A stretch of DNA of 64,000 nucleotides from DATMNR01 sp963702765 (GCA_963702765.1 CAVPEB010000055.1:62001-126000); one strand, 5' to 3'; shown: positions 45,147 to 56,060, counted from the stretch's first letter. A program made the numbers and translations. Notes: generated by a model not told the origin, from the sequence alone.

Positions 45147-46665
45147 TTAGCGCATAGCGTTGAGGCTGACGAATTGAATAGCACGCGTATTTTTCGCAAC
45201 CTGCGGATCGAATGGCCACCCTCGTTTATCCATGCACCCGTAGCAAAATTCGTTGTGCAACAACGCGTTGGCATCATCATCTTGAAGAGGTCGCTGTGTA
45301 GCACCATCCATCGATGCACCGGCCTTTGTTTGAATGGCCTTATCGGAAGCTAAGGCACGTCCTAGACCAGTAGTGCTAAGATACCCGAGGCTATCAACGC
45401 CGATATATGCCGCAATCTCTTCAACAGTGCGCCCGGCAGCGATTAACTCTTCCTCCTGAGGAATATCGATGCCAAAATAGCAAGGGTGGCGCAATGGAGG
45501 CGAACTGGAACGCAGGTGGATCTCCTTCGCTCCCTGGTGACGTAATGCTGCTACCAGCCGCTTCATTGTATTGCCACGCACAATCAGAATCATCTACTAC
45601 TACCAGGCGCATACCATCGATCTTTGGCTTGACCATGTTGAATTTCAGGTCGATTTCCAACTGACGCAAACGCTGATCGGGTTTGATAAAGGTGCGGTCG
45701 CTATAGCGGTTTTTGATGATTGCCTGACCATACGGAATACCGGACTCGGTGGCATAGCCGAGAGCTGCTGGAATGGAAGAATCAGGCACCGGTATCACCA
45801 GATCTGCCTCTACAGGGTGCTCCCTTGCCAATTCGCGCCCCAGAGATTCGCGTGCGGTATAGACATACCGGCCATTTAACTGACTTGTAGCATCTGAGAA
45901 GTAAATATATTCGAATACGCAAAGTGACTGGCGCGGTACACGCACAAGTATTTCTGAATGCATACCACCTTCATCGATGGTAATAAGCTCGCCTGGTTCA
46001 ACTTCACGCACATAGGTTGCTCCTATGCGATCCAGGGCACATGACTCAGAGGCTATGATCCAGTTTTCGCCGATGCGGCCAATACATAGAGGGCGCATAC
46101 CCCAGGGATCACGCATAGCATAGAGTTTGCCTTCGGCCAGGATTACCAGGCTGTAGGCTCCACGCAGCAATGGGAAAGTAGCAATCATGCGTTCACGTAA
46201 GGTTGGACCTTCAGCATGCAATAAGAGTAGAGCGATGGCTTCGCTGTCCGTTGTAGATTGTAGATGCTCTCCTGGTAACTGTTCACGCAGCAGCGGGCCG
46301 TTTATCAAGTTTCCATTGTGGGCAACAGCGATTGCATTATAGTGACCACGCCATGCTCCGACGACAAATGGACCCGCATTCTCAACACAACTTGAGCCAG
46401 TTGTGGAGTAGCGCACATGCCCAATGCCACAGCGCGTTTCAGGTAAACCAATGCCCGTATCGGAGAAGACTTCACGCACTTTGCCCATTTTGACACGACT
46501 GACTAATTTGCCTTCACTATCGTATACAGCCATACCTGCGCTTTCCTGGCCGCGATGTTGCAGGGCGGTCAGTGCAAGGGTGAGATAGCGACGAATATCT
46601 ATATTTTCACCATTAGGACGCCAGTATATACCAACTACGCCACAAGCATCATGCAGTCGCTCCAT
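45147..46665 (-). CDS. purF: Amidophosphoribosyltransferase, frame break near 45586
   Basis: First committed purine enzyme. The start MERLHDACGVVGIYW places the nucleophilic Cys after a short propeptide. Ntn amidotransferase motifs (QHRGQESAGM, GHVRYSTTG, HNGNLIN) and the PRTase segment follow. At the PRPP loop the frame reads VVVDDS then fails; the other frame continues IVRGNTMKRLV, the expected sequence. Removing the extra base at about 45586 restores VVDDSIVRGNT. Four-cysteine Fe-S ligands of the Bacillus type are partly seen (C at FCYGC). The region 46666-46763 contains an AGGGCGACC-type repeat. Confidence 0.9.
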
Positions 46666-46763
46666 TATCCAACTCTTTCTTTTAAGGTCGATCAGGACAC
46701 CGATGCGAGGACGCGGCAAGCCCTTGCGGTCGCCCTCGAAGTGGTGGCTAAGAACTCGATCTT

Positions 46764-47525
46764 CTATTCGAGCTTCAGTTTTCCTGTCAGGTCAGCTACC
46801 AGGGCATAGCGATCGGCAACTTCCTGGAGATCCTGTTGAGTGACGTCTTTCAGGTTGCGATAGACTTGTTTATCAAGCATGCGGGTTTTGTCTCCGCCGG
46901 GCCAAAGACGCCAGCTATCGTTGTCGATCACGTCAGCTACGAGCAAGTTTCCTTGCGTGTCGCGACCAAATTCGATTTTGAGATCGACAAGCGTCACGTC
47001 TATCGAGGCCCAGGCTCGTTCCAGCGTTTCGAAGACGCGACGACCCTGAGCAGCCATCCATTCAATTTCATTCTTCGTTACCAGACCCATCTTCAGGATA
47101 TCTTCTACCCAGATTTGTGGGTCGTGGCGAGCATCATCTTTGAGAAAGGTCTCGACCAGCGCTGGCTCGAAGCGAGTGCCTTCGCTTATTTCGGGATAGC
47201 GTTTGAGATAAGAACCGGTAGCAATACGGCGCATTACCTGTTCGATTGGCAGCATTGTGCAGCGTCGCACCAGCAGAATAACATCATCGATCTGTTCGAC
47301 AAAATGTGTTGCAATCTTTTCTTCGTTCAGCAATCGAAATACATTGGCTGTAGTAATTGTGCTCCAGCGCGATTTGCCTGGTAGTTCATCGCGACGCACG
47401 CCATCTCCGGCTGTTATTTGATCTTTATTTACCATATAGGCTAGACTCGGATCAGCTTGATACGCATATATTAATTTTGTTTTACCCTCGGCCAGTAGTG
47501 GGCCAAAGAGAGGATTATCTATCAT
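46764..47525 (-). CDS. purC: Phosphoribosylaminoimidazole-succinocarboxamide synthase
   Basis: 253-aa SAICAR synthetase. EGKTKLIYAY opens it, then KDQITAGDG, PIEQVMRRIATGSYLKR and DVIDNDSWRLWPGG, all diagnostic. The ATG overlaps the purM stop (ATGA), so the two are coupled. The KLRYA segment of some family members is replaced by KLIYAYQADP. Intact. Confidence 0.94.
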   Translation of the reverse strand: MIDNPLFGPLLAEGKTKLIYAYQADPSLAYMVNKDQITAGDGVRRDELPGKSRWSTITTANVFRLLNEEKIATHFVEQIDDVILLVRRCTMLPIEQVMRRIATGSYLKRYPEISEGTRFEPALVETFLKDDARHDPQIWVEDILKMGLVTKNEIEWMAAQGRRVFETLERAWASIDVTLVDLKIEFGRDTQGNLLVADVIDNDSWRLWPGGDKTRMLDKQVYRNLKDVTQQDLQEVADRYALVADLTGKLKLE

Positions 47526-49377
47526 TGCAGAATGACTCCTTCACCTTCTGTTATATATCCTACTTTGAACAATTCAGGAAGCAGGTGTTGTGCCTGTTCC
47601 GCTGCTTCTGATGAAACGATAAACACCATACCTACACCCATATTGAACGTGCGGTACATTTCTTTGCGCGTAACGCGTCCTAAACGGCCAATCAAATTAA
47701 AAATTGGGGGAACCTGCCAGGAATCAATCTCGACAACTGCCTGCATTCCCGGAGGTAAAATACGAGCTATATTGCCCTCAAAGCCACCACCAGTGATATG
47801 CGCGATGCCTTTCAAAGTAATTCCAGGAAATTGACTCAGAGTTTGAATCTCATGCAGGTAGCAACGATGAGGTCGTAATAATGCATCAACCAGTGCCTCT
47901 TCGAGTTCGGGAAAGATGGTATCGAGCGCAAAAGGAGCGAAAACATGCCTGGCAAGCGAGTAACCGTTCGTATGCAAGCCATTTGAAGGCAACCCAAGCA
48001 AAATATCATCCACAGTGATATTTTGTTGGCCCCCGATGACTGCTCCCTGCTTCGACAATGCCAACGATAGTACCGGCAAGGTCGAAGGCACCCGGCAGGT
48101 AGACATCCGGCATTTCAGCCGTTTCGCCTCCCAGTAAAGCACACCCTATCTCCTCGCATGCTATAGCAACACTCTTCACAATAGTCGCGGCATGGATTGG
48201 ATCGAGTTTTCCCATTGCCAGGTAGTCCATAAAGAAGAGCGGTGTAGCGCCCTGAGTGAGCAGGTCATTCACTGAGTGATTGACCAGATCATAGCCGATA
48301 GTCTCAAAACGCTCAGCCTGGGCTGCGATGAGTGTCTTTGTGCCGACACCATCTGTCGAGGCTACCAGCGCAGGCCTGCGCATATGTTGTATCCCGCTTA
48401 GATCGTACATACCAGCAAAGGCACCCATACCTGCCAGCACCTCTGGACCGTGTGTTGCTCGTACAGCATCGCGCATCAACTCCTTGGCAGTATCGGCAGC
48501 AGTGATGTCAACACCGCTGGCAGCATAGGAGGGTTGTACATTGAATGTACTTTTCACATATTCATAAGCATTCTTGAATATCAGCAATCCATCTCCATAC
48601 CCTTGTGTACCACGTCGTTGCGGGTGCTGAAGAGTGTGGATGTAGCGTTCAGGATGAGGCATTAAGCCAAACACGTTGCCTTGAGGGTTGCACACACCTG
48701 CGACGTTACCAACAGAGCCGTTAGGATTATCAGGATAGGGTATGAGAGATGAGAGAGAAGGAGTGGCAGATGAGGGTGGTATCTGCCACGCATTCATAGT
48801 ATACACTAACGGAATTTGCCCATTTGCTTGTAAAACGGACAACAAATCCGAGTCAGCCAGGACGAAGTGTCCTTCCCCATGCGCAACCGGAAGCTCGATG
48901 GAGTGATCTATACCCTGAGTAAAGATGCATGGACCTGACTGCGTAGATAAGGTGACCCAACGGCACTCAAACTGCGCTGAAGCATTGCCAATGAGACTTG
49001 TAGTTGGGGCTTGAGAAGCATCGAGAGAAACGCTCTCTATACCAGGGAGCAACCCGGAACGCACAAGTACCTGAAAACCATTACAAATACCCAATACGAG
49101 GCGACCCTCGTCAATAAATTGCTGCAATTGCTTTCCCAGGTGAATCACCAGATTTTTCGCCAGCAAGGTTCCAGCGCCGAGATCATCACCGTAAGAAAAT
49201 CCCCCTGGAATAACCAGAAAATGGTAGTTTAGAAGGTGTTCAGGTGTCTTGAGCAGCTGGTTTATATGCAGCAGATCGGTCTCAAAGCCTACCAGTCGGC
49301 AAGCCTGAGCTGTCTCGCGATCACAGTTAATGCCAGGAGCACGCAACACAAGCGCACGAGGGTTAGCAGTTATTCAT
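47522..49377 (-). CDS. purQM: PurQ-PurM: FGAM synthase glutaminase subunit joined to AIR synthetase (two frame breaks)
   Basis: The open frame from GTG 49349 holds PurQ (GGFSYGDDLGAG, LGICNGFQVL with nucleophile Cys, MPHPERY) and runs without a stop through TFNVQPSYAASGVDI into PurM (GVGTKTLIA, GGETAEMP). At 48050 an extra base shifts it; the remainder, KQGAVIGGQQNITVDD to NGLHTNGYSLA and NMGVGMVFIV, is in the next frame. The likely true start is ATG 49377, overlapping the purL stop; removing one A there gives MITANPRALVLRAPG. No ribosome site or in-frame ATG starts PurM, so a fusion is plausible, but a further indel at the joint could hide two genes. Confidence 0.82.
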
Positions 49378-52300
49378 GCGGCACCTCCTTGCCACGCGGC
49401 TTGCAATTCGTTAACGTGAAGATCGATGAGTAATTGGTTGGCATTTTGAATTACAAAGCGTTCTGTGTTGTTGACCAAGCCAATGCAAGCGAAGTCGTAC
49501 ACCTCATGTGTTCGCATATAGGCTTCAAATGTTTCCTGGCGCTCAGGTGAAATTTCTACGAGGAAACGCGAGGCTGATTCGCTGAAGAGCAAGATTGTAT
49601 TGAAATCATCGGGCGATTTTGTACTTTCCGACCAATGTGATGTTATCGTGAGGAGTTCGTTTTATATCAATTGTCATTCCGAGCAATCCAGCAAGGGACA
49701 TTTCTGCGGCGGCGATAGCTAAACCGCCCTCAGAGAGATCATGGCAGGATTGTATAAGGCCCATGCGTATGGCTGAACCCAGAGCTTTCATTGTTATACG
49801 GGCAGTTTTGATATCGACATGGGGCACTGTTGTATTTATAAGGGATTGAGTGTCCCCAGTCCAATCCAAAGGCGATTGCAAGGGCATTCCTTCATCACCC
49901 AAAGGCGAATGCGTTGGCATTCCAACCCCACCCCAGGGCGACCGCAAGGGTACGCCCCTACTATACTCGGTTTCGGCTTCGCCTGTTTCTTGTAGGGTGG
50001 GTGCTTGCAGTTCTCTTAGTATCTCGGCATAGTGCGAGCCTGCCAATTCGTTACGTGTGATGCCGATTTGATAGAGCAGATTGCCAGGCTGCTTGAGCGA
50101 CATGTCAATTGTTTGCGCGGCATCATCAATTACGCCGACGGCAGAGATGAGCAGAGTCGGCATAACAGGCACGCGTTCTCCGTTAGAGCGATACTCATTA
50201 TTGAGGCTATCTTTTCCGGAGATAAATGGAGTTCTGTAGCCGATAGCGGCATCATGACAACCTTTAACGGCACGTACCAGCATGCCCAATTGTAAGGGAT
50301 CGGTCGGGTTGCCCCAACAGAAGTTGTCGAGAATAAAGGCACGTTCGATATCTCCACCAACGGCTGTCAAGTTTCGCAGCGCTTCATCAACGGCATTGAT
50401 TGCCATATGATAAGGGTCGATCTTTCCATAGAGCGGGTTGATGCCATTCGATAAGATGATACCAGCAAGCCCCGCCCCTACATTTTGGATGGGTTGAAGC
50501 ACTGCTGCGTCGCCTGGGCCGTTGCCTGCTTTTCCTACCAGGGGTTTAAGAATAGTAGCACCCTGTACTTCGTGGTCGTAGCGACGTATAACCAATTCTT
50601 TGGAGGCAATGGTAGGGTGGCTGAGGAGAGAGAGAAGCGCATCACGCATAGTACCAATACGGCGTATTGGTACTATGCGTGATGCGCTTACATTAGATAT
50701 GGTACTGTTCTTTACCCACACTGCCTCCAGGGTTCGGGCTGGTCTACCCTCGTGTAAGAAATGCATATCCATATTGGCAACGACTTGTCCGTGATAGCTG
50801 ACGATTAGGCACTGATCTGCGGTGAATGTGCCGATGATACTTGCTTCAACTTCTTCGATAGCGCAAAGTTCCAGAAGTGCATCGAGCTTTTCAGGAGGGA
50901 CAGCCAGTATCATTCGTTCCTGGGCTTCGGAAAGCCAGATTTCCCAGGGTGTCAGACCTTGATATTTCAGGGGGGCCTTTTCGAGTTCTACAGTAGCGCC
51001 TGTCTCTGCTCCCATCTCGCCGATAGCTGAGGAGAAACCACCCGCGCCACAGTCAGTAATGGCGGTGTAGAGTTGGCGATCACGCGCCTGGATGATGACA
51101 TCGGCAACCTTCTTTTCGGTGATAGGTGCGCCGATCTGCACAGCGCTTCCGGCTTGTGCGTTGATCTCACTGCTCATCTCGCCTGAGGAAAAGGTCGCGC
51201 CATGTATACCATCACGGCCAGTACGCCCACCAAGCACGACAATTCTATCTCCAGAGCTGCACCTGTCGTGGGTGACTTCCACGCGGCAAGATACCAAGGC
51301 AACCACAAAAGACGAGCGGGTTATAGATATATCCCTGGTGATAGAGGATAGCTCCGTTGACAGTCGGAATGCCCATTTTATTGCCGTAGTCGCGCACACC
51401 ATTGACTACTCCGCTGGCAATACGATGTGGAGAAAGCATGCCAGCAGGCAGTTCGTCAGTGGACGTGTCAGGGGGTCCGAAGCAGAGAATATCTGTACAT
51501 GCAATGGGTTGCGCCGAAACGCCCAGGACGTCACGAATGACCCCACCAACGCCGGTATTCGCTCCTCCAAACGGTTCGATTGCCGAGGGATGATTATGTG
51601 TTTCAACTTTGAAGGCGATATCCTGTGTTTCTGTGAAGCGCACAATGCCAGCATTGTCGCTGAATGCTGAGACTATCGAGGGATGGTTGATGTACTGCGT
51701 GGCTCGCATGAGGTATTGTTTCAGCAAGCCACGAATAGTTTCCTGTTCAAGTACTTTTCCATCGCTGCCCAATTCCTGGTAGTAAATGGTAGCTTTAAAC
51801 GTTTTATGCGAACAGTGCTCTGACCAGGTCTGGGCCAGCGTTTCGAGTTCAACGTCGGTCGGCTCGCGACGTTGCCCCTTATAGTGTTGTTGTATAGTGC
51901 GCATTTCATTGAGATTCAGAGCCAGGAGACCCGTCTTGCTCAATTCCATGAGTTGCTGATCGGTCATTTCTGAAAGAGGAATGATTGCGGGAGCGGAGCC
52001 ACCACCCCACTCCGAGGGCACCCGCAAGGGGATGCCCCTACTATACGGCGGAAAGGCGGTTTGCACTTCGTGTATCGTAGGGGCGGGGCTTGCCCCCGCC
52101 CTCGTTCCGGTGCCTTGATCGGCTTTAACTTGATCCATACTGGGCGAAATAAAACGTGTCCCCACAGTTTCGCGCAAAACGTAGTTTTGGATGACGGGAT
52201 TGTAGAGTAGCGATTTGGTAATGAAACGCACTTCCTCTTCGCTCAGGCGCTTATCGAAGATATACCTGCGACCGGTTTCTACGTGCTCTAATGTAGTGAT

Positions 52301-52750
52301 CCCAAGCATTGATGCGCCTGTGAGGACGCTTTCTGCCAATGTGTCTGTTACGCCAGGGTGAAAGTAGATATCTACGAGATGTGCTGTATTGTTTATTTCT
52401 TGCTTTTGAGCTTGTTCCAGGATACCCGGTTCCAGGATACCCGCAAGGGGTATCCCTACACCTATATGCGCCGGACTGCTTATTTCTTGCTTTTGTGCTT
52501 GTTCTGCTTCCTGCGTGACTGGATCTATGAGGAGTTGTTGGATAAGCTGGTCGATTTGTGTGGGGGTGAGTTGTCCGGTGAGAAAGTAGAGTTGGGAGGT
52601 ACTGATGGTAAGAGGAGTTGGACTGGTGGAAATTGCGGCGAGTGAAGGAAGGTGTATCCTGGGTAACTTCAGTATTTCGCGAGCAACCTGCTGAGCCAGT
52701 ATGTCGTACTGCTCCGCGTTTGCTCTCACCTCGATTTGGTAGAGTGTCAC
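49374..52750 (-). CDS. purL: FGAM synthase with N-terminal PurS-like region (two frame breaks)
   Basis: About 1124 aa when read through. From GTG 52750 the first 240 residues hold two PurS-like units (YQIEVRANAEQYDIL; VDIYFHPGVTDTLAESVL), then PurL motifs WSEHCSHKTFK, VETHNHPSAIEPFGG, GGRTGRDGIHGATFSS, RRYDHEVQGATI, GKDSLNNEY and HDLSEGGLAIA. Single extra bases at about 51257 and 49632 break the frame; removing them gives PRQVQSGDRIVV and NITLSESTKSPDDFN. Several in-frame palindromic insertions lie around 52430-52460, 52000-52110, 50460-50490 and 49860-49990. Glutaminase function comes from PurQ downstream. Confidence 0.88.
49860..49990. repeat. In-frame repeat cluster within purL
   Basis: Tandem repeat-derived codons (SRGVPLRSPWGGVGMPTHSP) include AGGGCGACCGCAAGGGT at 49935-49951 and two related GGCGANNGCAAGGGCATTCC units. 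They keep the frame and lie in a loop between PurL domains. Confidence 0.7.
50635..50689. repeat. 55-bp perfect palindrome inside purL
   Basis: Two 27-bp arms (50635-50661, 50663-50689) around one base. The gene-proximal arm encodes the expected GTMRDALLSLL; the other arm is its exact inverted copy and encodes SASRIVPIRR in frame. Confidence 0.85.
52000..52110. repeat. In-frame palindromic insertions in the PurS-PurL linker
   Basis: Encodes GTRAGASPAP and FPPYSRGIPLRVPSEWGGG. The DNA contains GGGGCGGGGCTTGCCCCCGCCC and GGGCACCCGCAAGGGGATGCCCC palindromes. A similar unit with a duplicated TTCCAGGATACCCG lies at 52420-52465. Confidence 0.7.
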
Positions 52751-52856
52751 GCTTTTTATCCCATGATAAATGTCAGCTACAAATACATTTTTCCGTTGAA
52801 TGGAACAAGTTTATTGTAACATTTTGGGAGGTTGGTAGCAATAGGAAAGAATTGAT

Positions 52857-52980
52857 ATCCACTCATAACTCTACTTGCTGGCCTGCGGCCAGCGAGATAA
52901 AAAAAGAGGCGAGGCATACCCTTGCGCTCCCAGCAACGGGCACGGACCTCGCCCTCTGCACTCCCAGTTACAAGTAGAAT
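52857..52980. repeat. MITE-like repeat, family A copy 2
   Basis: In the 365-bp gap 52751-53115 upstream of the purine operon. Left end ATCCACTCATAACT is identical to the element at 56140; the right end (AGTTACAAGTAGAAT) is decayed. Interior: GCTGGCCTGCGGCCAGC and GGGCACGGACCTCGCCC. No purine riboswitch-like fold was recognised in the gap. Confidence 0.7.
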
Positions 52981-53115
52981 GTCAGGAAAGAAAGTATGAT
53001 GGTACCGTATTTAGTAATCTCCAAGGAGAGCTTGCATTATTATCCTACTTTAGCACTTTGTGTTAGACGAGCCTGCTCATCTGCGGCGCGGTTAAGCCCG
53101 GCTTCAGGCAGGCGA

Positions 53116-53928
53116 TTAGCGAAGGAGACCCGATAACTTCTTGACTATGCTGGCACCCAACGGGCTGCGTACCTGGGTAGCAAGTGGAGACGTCTTAATA
53201 TTAGCGAGGGCCAGCACAGCTACCTGCCCATCGGTGAAATAGGGGTCGCCGCCACCATTGAAGCTATGTGTCTCTTCACCAAAGCCGGGGCATGTAGTGT
53301 CCTCTATGAGGAAGCCAGTCTGGGCAAGTTCGGAGACAACGAGGTTGCGTTCGTCGTCCAGGTCGGGCGCGATGCCGTGAGTGGGCAGATGATTGGTCTT
53401 GGAAAGCTCAACCTTGACGTCTTTTGTGGCGCTGCCAATCCAGATGGGCCTGCCACTGTCTCCGATGCGGCTGGTATTCCAGAGGCGGATGTGGTCGCGC
53501 TGGCGGACAGTATGGCCTGGCCGCTCGAATGCCAGGTCTTCCTTATGGCCAAAGAGGTACAGATTACTTACCGGCGCGGTTGTGTATGCACGACCAAGGA
53601 TAGAGTCAATGCTGATACGCGCAGAGGTTATGAAGTCAATCTCGTCAGCACGGTACCAACCAGCGGAGGCAAAGGCCGCACCGATTTGTCCATCGGTAGC
53701 GCAGATCTCCATATTGATGGGATCACCCGGATTGCCGTAGCGATTGAAGGTTGTTAGAGGCATACCAACGGACGAGACTTTCGCGGAGATAGCGCGACCA
53801 GCGCTCGAGGCCTGACGTAATCTGCGTTTTGTTGAGAGGATATGTGCCAATGCCAAAAGAGAGAAAATGGTTACTATGATCCCCCAAAAAGGGAGATAGC
53901 TTGCGACTGTTCTTTTCTTGACTTCCAT
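53116..53928 (-). CDS. LssY C-terminal domain protein, membrane-anchored
   Basis: 270 aa. One membrane helix at about residues 13-33 then a soluble domain of the LssY_C type: GDPINMEICATDGQIGAAFASAGW, TAPVSNLYLFGHKEDLAFE, VRQRDHIRLWN and GRPIWIGSATKD. LssY-like domains occur with PAP2 phosphatases and in transport-linked proteins, but biochemical function is unknown. Monocistronic, flanked by family A repeats. Confidence 0.85.
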   Translation of the reverse strand: MEVKKRTVASYLPFWGIIVTIFSLLALAHILSTKRRLRQASSAGRAISAKVSSVGMPLTTFNRYGNPGDPINMEICATDGQIGAAFASAGWYRADEIDFITSARISIDSILGRAYTTAPVSNLYLFGHKEDLAFERPGHTVRQRDHIRLWNTSRIGDSGRPIWIGSATKDVKVELSKTNHLPTHGIAPDLDDERNLVVSELAQTGFLIEDTTCPGFGEETHSFNGGGDPYFTDGQVAVLALANIKTSPLATQVRSPLGASIVKKLSGLLR

Positions 53929-54177
53929 AGTCTATTCCTCATCAGATTTTCTATCGTATGTTCAACTCGCTGCGAAGTCGGGTTATCTTCATGCGCTACT
54001 TTTCCTGGCAGGACACCCGACACCACTCACTTTCCTGACTTGCATGGAGAGGGCACACCAAACCAGGAGTTCCTTCCTCGGCTGATTGATTCAGGAACAC
54101 CTTGAAAGATTCGGATGATTGAATGAATTGCAAGTATTATATATATAAAGCTCTGCTGACAAGTGGAATGACTGACA

Positions 54178-54292
54178 TTCACTCACAATTCAATTTGCGG
54201 GCCTACGGCCCGCCAGATAAAAAAGGAGGCGAGGGACACCCTCGCAACCCGGCAAAGGGCTTTGCCCTCTGCACTCCCAATTCTGAGCGGAT
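54178..54292. repeat. MITE-like repeat, family A copy 3
   Basis: In the 378-bp gap 53929-54306. Ends ATTCACTCACAATT and AATTCTGAGCGGAT are imperfect inverted copies. Interior CGGGCCTACGGCCCG, GGCGAGGGACACCCTCGC and GGCAAAGGGCTTTGCC match the copy at 56140. The other part of the gap shows no gene. Confidence 0.75.
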
Positions 54293-54306
54293 CTGAGACA
54301 CATTAT

Positions 54307-54651
54307 TTACTGCCCCAGGAGAGAGACCAGCACTATGTTGAGGACAAAGAGTAGCGCGAACGCCACGCCCATTACATGCTGGCCAGCAGCGTAGAGAGCC
54401 ACAGCAGCCGAGCCGAAGAAGATCACTTCAAGAAGCAAGCGAAAGACGCCGTTCAGATGCCACATTGCTTGCGGCGCTCCAAACAACCACCATATCACCA
54501 CAGCCAGCACTGGAGCGCCTATGCCGAGTCCGATTTTGGCAATCGTTCCCTGGCCAGTCTGAAAACCCCAATAACCCAGCGCGGCCAGGACACCAAGTTC
54601 CAGGAAAAAGGCCAGAGCAAGGTTCGCGTTTTTGAGTATGGTAAGAGCCAT
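54307..54651 (-). CDS. YrdB-family (DUF2568) membrane protein
   Basis: 114 aa, four membrane helices. NANLALAFFLELGVLAALGYWGF and the short GAPQAMWHL loop are characteristic of the YrdB/DUF2568 family. Function unknown. It is the last gene of the MBL-TetR-YrdB operon, 52 bp after the TetR stop; AAGGATGAG precedes the ATG. Confidence 0.85.
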   Translation of the reverse strand: MALTILKNANLALAFFLELGVLAALGYWGFQTGQGTIAKIGLGIGAPVLAVVIWWLFGAPQAMWHLNGVFRLLLEVIFFGSAAVALYAAGQHVMGVAFALLFVLNIVLVSLLGQ

Positions 54652-54703
54652 AACTACTCATCCTTTCTTCATTATCTGTCTTGCATCGCACCTTGATTCG
54701 CAT

Positions 54704-55321
54704 TCATGCAGGTACAGGGTCATTATTGCCTGTTACATGCTTTCGCTCACTTGTCATTGTTGATCGATCCAAACCAGCAACAAATACATTGATGAGCCAG
54801 TGGAAACTTGCATCCAGATCTACAGGTAGACCAAAACCACCGATGAGTTCCAGAGTTACAAAGCCCTGAACAATGCTGCGCAGGCCGCGAATGGCGTGTA
54901 TGGCGTCTTCATCATTGAGTTTATATGGAACGAGTATCGCTCGAACAACATCCACAACTTGTTGTGCGAGCGATTGTAACTCCAGATCACCCGGATCGGG
55001 CGCTTGCTGCGTGAGCATATAGCGCCCCGGCGTCTGCCTGGCATACGACCGGTAGGCATCGGCGAGTGCTACAATTGCCTCAGCGCGTGATTTCCCGATG
55101 GTCGCACGCGTGGCATGGTCATGCAAATCACGCAGGCAGTAAAGTGCCAGGTCATGTTTGAGGCCAGGCAGTCCCGCCACGTGGTTGTACAGGGAGGGCG
55201 TGCGTATGCCTAAACGCTCAGCAAGACGACCCAGCGAAAGCTGTTCGATGCCCTCCTCATCGACCAGCTTTGCCGCAGCCTCCACGACGGCCTCGTGGTC
55301 TAGCCCTGCTCTACGCGACAT
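54704..55321 (-). CDS. TetR-family transcriptional repressor
   Basis: 205 aa. An N-terminal TetR HTH (residues about 8-55, LSLGRLAERLGIRTPSLYNH) and a C-terminal WHG-type ligand domain (YARQTPGRYMLTQQAP, AIRGLRSIVQGFVTLELIGGFG). Its start overlaps the end of the MBL gene by 11 bp, so both are on one transcript. The palindromic sites in front of the MBL gene are its probable operators, giving autoregulation. Ligand unknown. Confidence 0.9.
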   Translation of the reverse strand: MSRRAGLDHEAVVEAAAKLVDEEGIEQLSLGRLAERLGIRTPSLYNHVAGLPGLKHDLALYCLRDLHDHATRATIGKSRAEAIVALADAYRSYARQTPGRYMLTQQAPDPGDLELQSLAQQVVDVVRAILVPYKLNDEDAIHAIRGLRSIVQGFVTLELIGGFGLPVDLDASFHWLINVFVAGLDRSTMTSERKHVTGNNDPVPA

Positions 55322-56039
55322 GCGACTGTTTCCTTTCTTCTTTTGCTAGAGCCTGCTCCATGACATGAATGGCATGCTTCATCTCGTCCTGAGGATGATT
55401 GAGCACGCGACCATGACCGACCGCTAGCGCAGATGGTTGGAGCGTCAGTAGCCTGCGCGCACTCTCCAGGGCTAAACCTTTGTGCCATGTAGCGAGCGCT
55501 GGGAAGGGGAAGAGTATTTCGAATGTGCCAGAAACGGCAACACCGCCCTGCGTCTGGTACGCATCGCCAGCGATCACCGTGCGATCTCGTGTGTCGAGAA
55601 ATGCAATATGGCCGGGAGTATGTCCTGGCGTAGCAATCACTTCGAGCGAGCCGATGCGGTCTCCTTCATGCAGCAGAAGGGTTGGTTTCGTTTGGCAAAT
55701 CGGATAGCCACCGCGTAGAGGCACCTGAGGCTCGGAGGGATCCAGGCTCTTGTCACCTGACAGGAAACGCGCATCTCGCTCGCTGATAGCCACTGGAACG
55801 TCTGGAAGAGCCTCGTGCAGCGCGTCCAATGAACCGACATGATCGACATGAGCATGCGTTAGCACGATGCGAACTATCGGAAGGCCAAGTTTGTTAGCCG
55901 CCTGCATGATGGCTTGCGCCTGACCACCCATGTTGGTGTCGATCAATGTAAGGCCATCGTCCTCGCGGAGCAGGTAGCAGTTAAAAGCAACTAAGTGGGT
56001 CAATTGAATCAGGTTGTTGGTAGTGGATGTTACTTTCAT
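55311..56039 (-). CDS. Metallo-beta-lactamase-fold hydrolase
   Basis: 242 aa. Zinc motif HAHVDH at H62-H67, a later ATPGHTPGHIAF and GDAYQTQGG, and the C-terminal GHGRVLNHP supply the usual ligands of a glyoxalase II-like/quorum-quenching-type MBL hydrolase. AAAGGAGA lies 12 bp before the ATG. First gene of the operon with TetR and YrdB; substrate unknown, possibly the TetR ligand (inference). Confidence 0.9.
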   Translation of the reverse strand: MKVTSTTNNLIQLTHLVAFNCYLLREDDGLTLIDTNMGGQAQAIMQAANKLGLPIVRIVLTHAHVDHVGSLDALHEALPDVPVAISERDARFLSGDKSLDPSEPQVPLRGGYPICQTKPTLLLHEGDRIGSLEVIATPGHTPGHIAFLDTRDRTVIAGDAYQTQGGVAVSGTFEILFPFPALATWHKGLALESARRLLTLQPSALAVGHGRVLNHPQDEMKHAIHVMEQALAKEERKQSHVA

Positions 56040-56060
56040 GTTTTGTTGTATCTCCTTTTA

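Noticed and set aside
52751..52860. Purine riboswitch before the purine operon
   Set aside because: I could not find the conserved three-way junction core; the leader is AT-rich and followed by a repeat.
53266..53757. 163-codon plus-strand frame across the LssY_C gene
   Set aside because: Antisense shadow; the minus strand has a clear membrane helix and LssY_C motifs.
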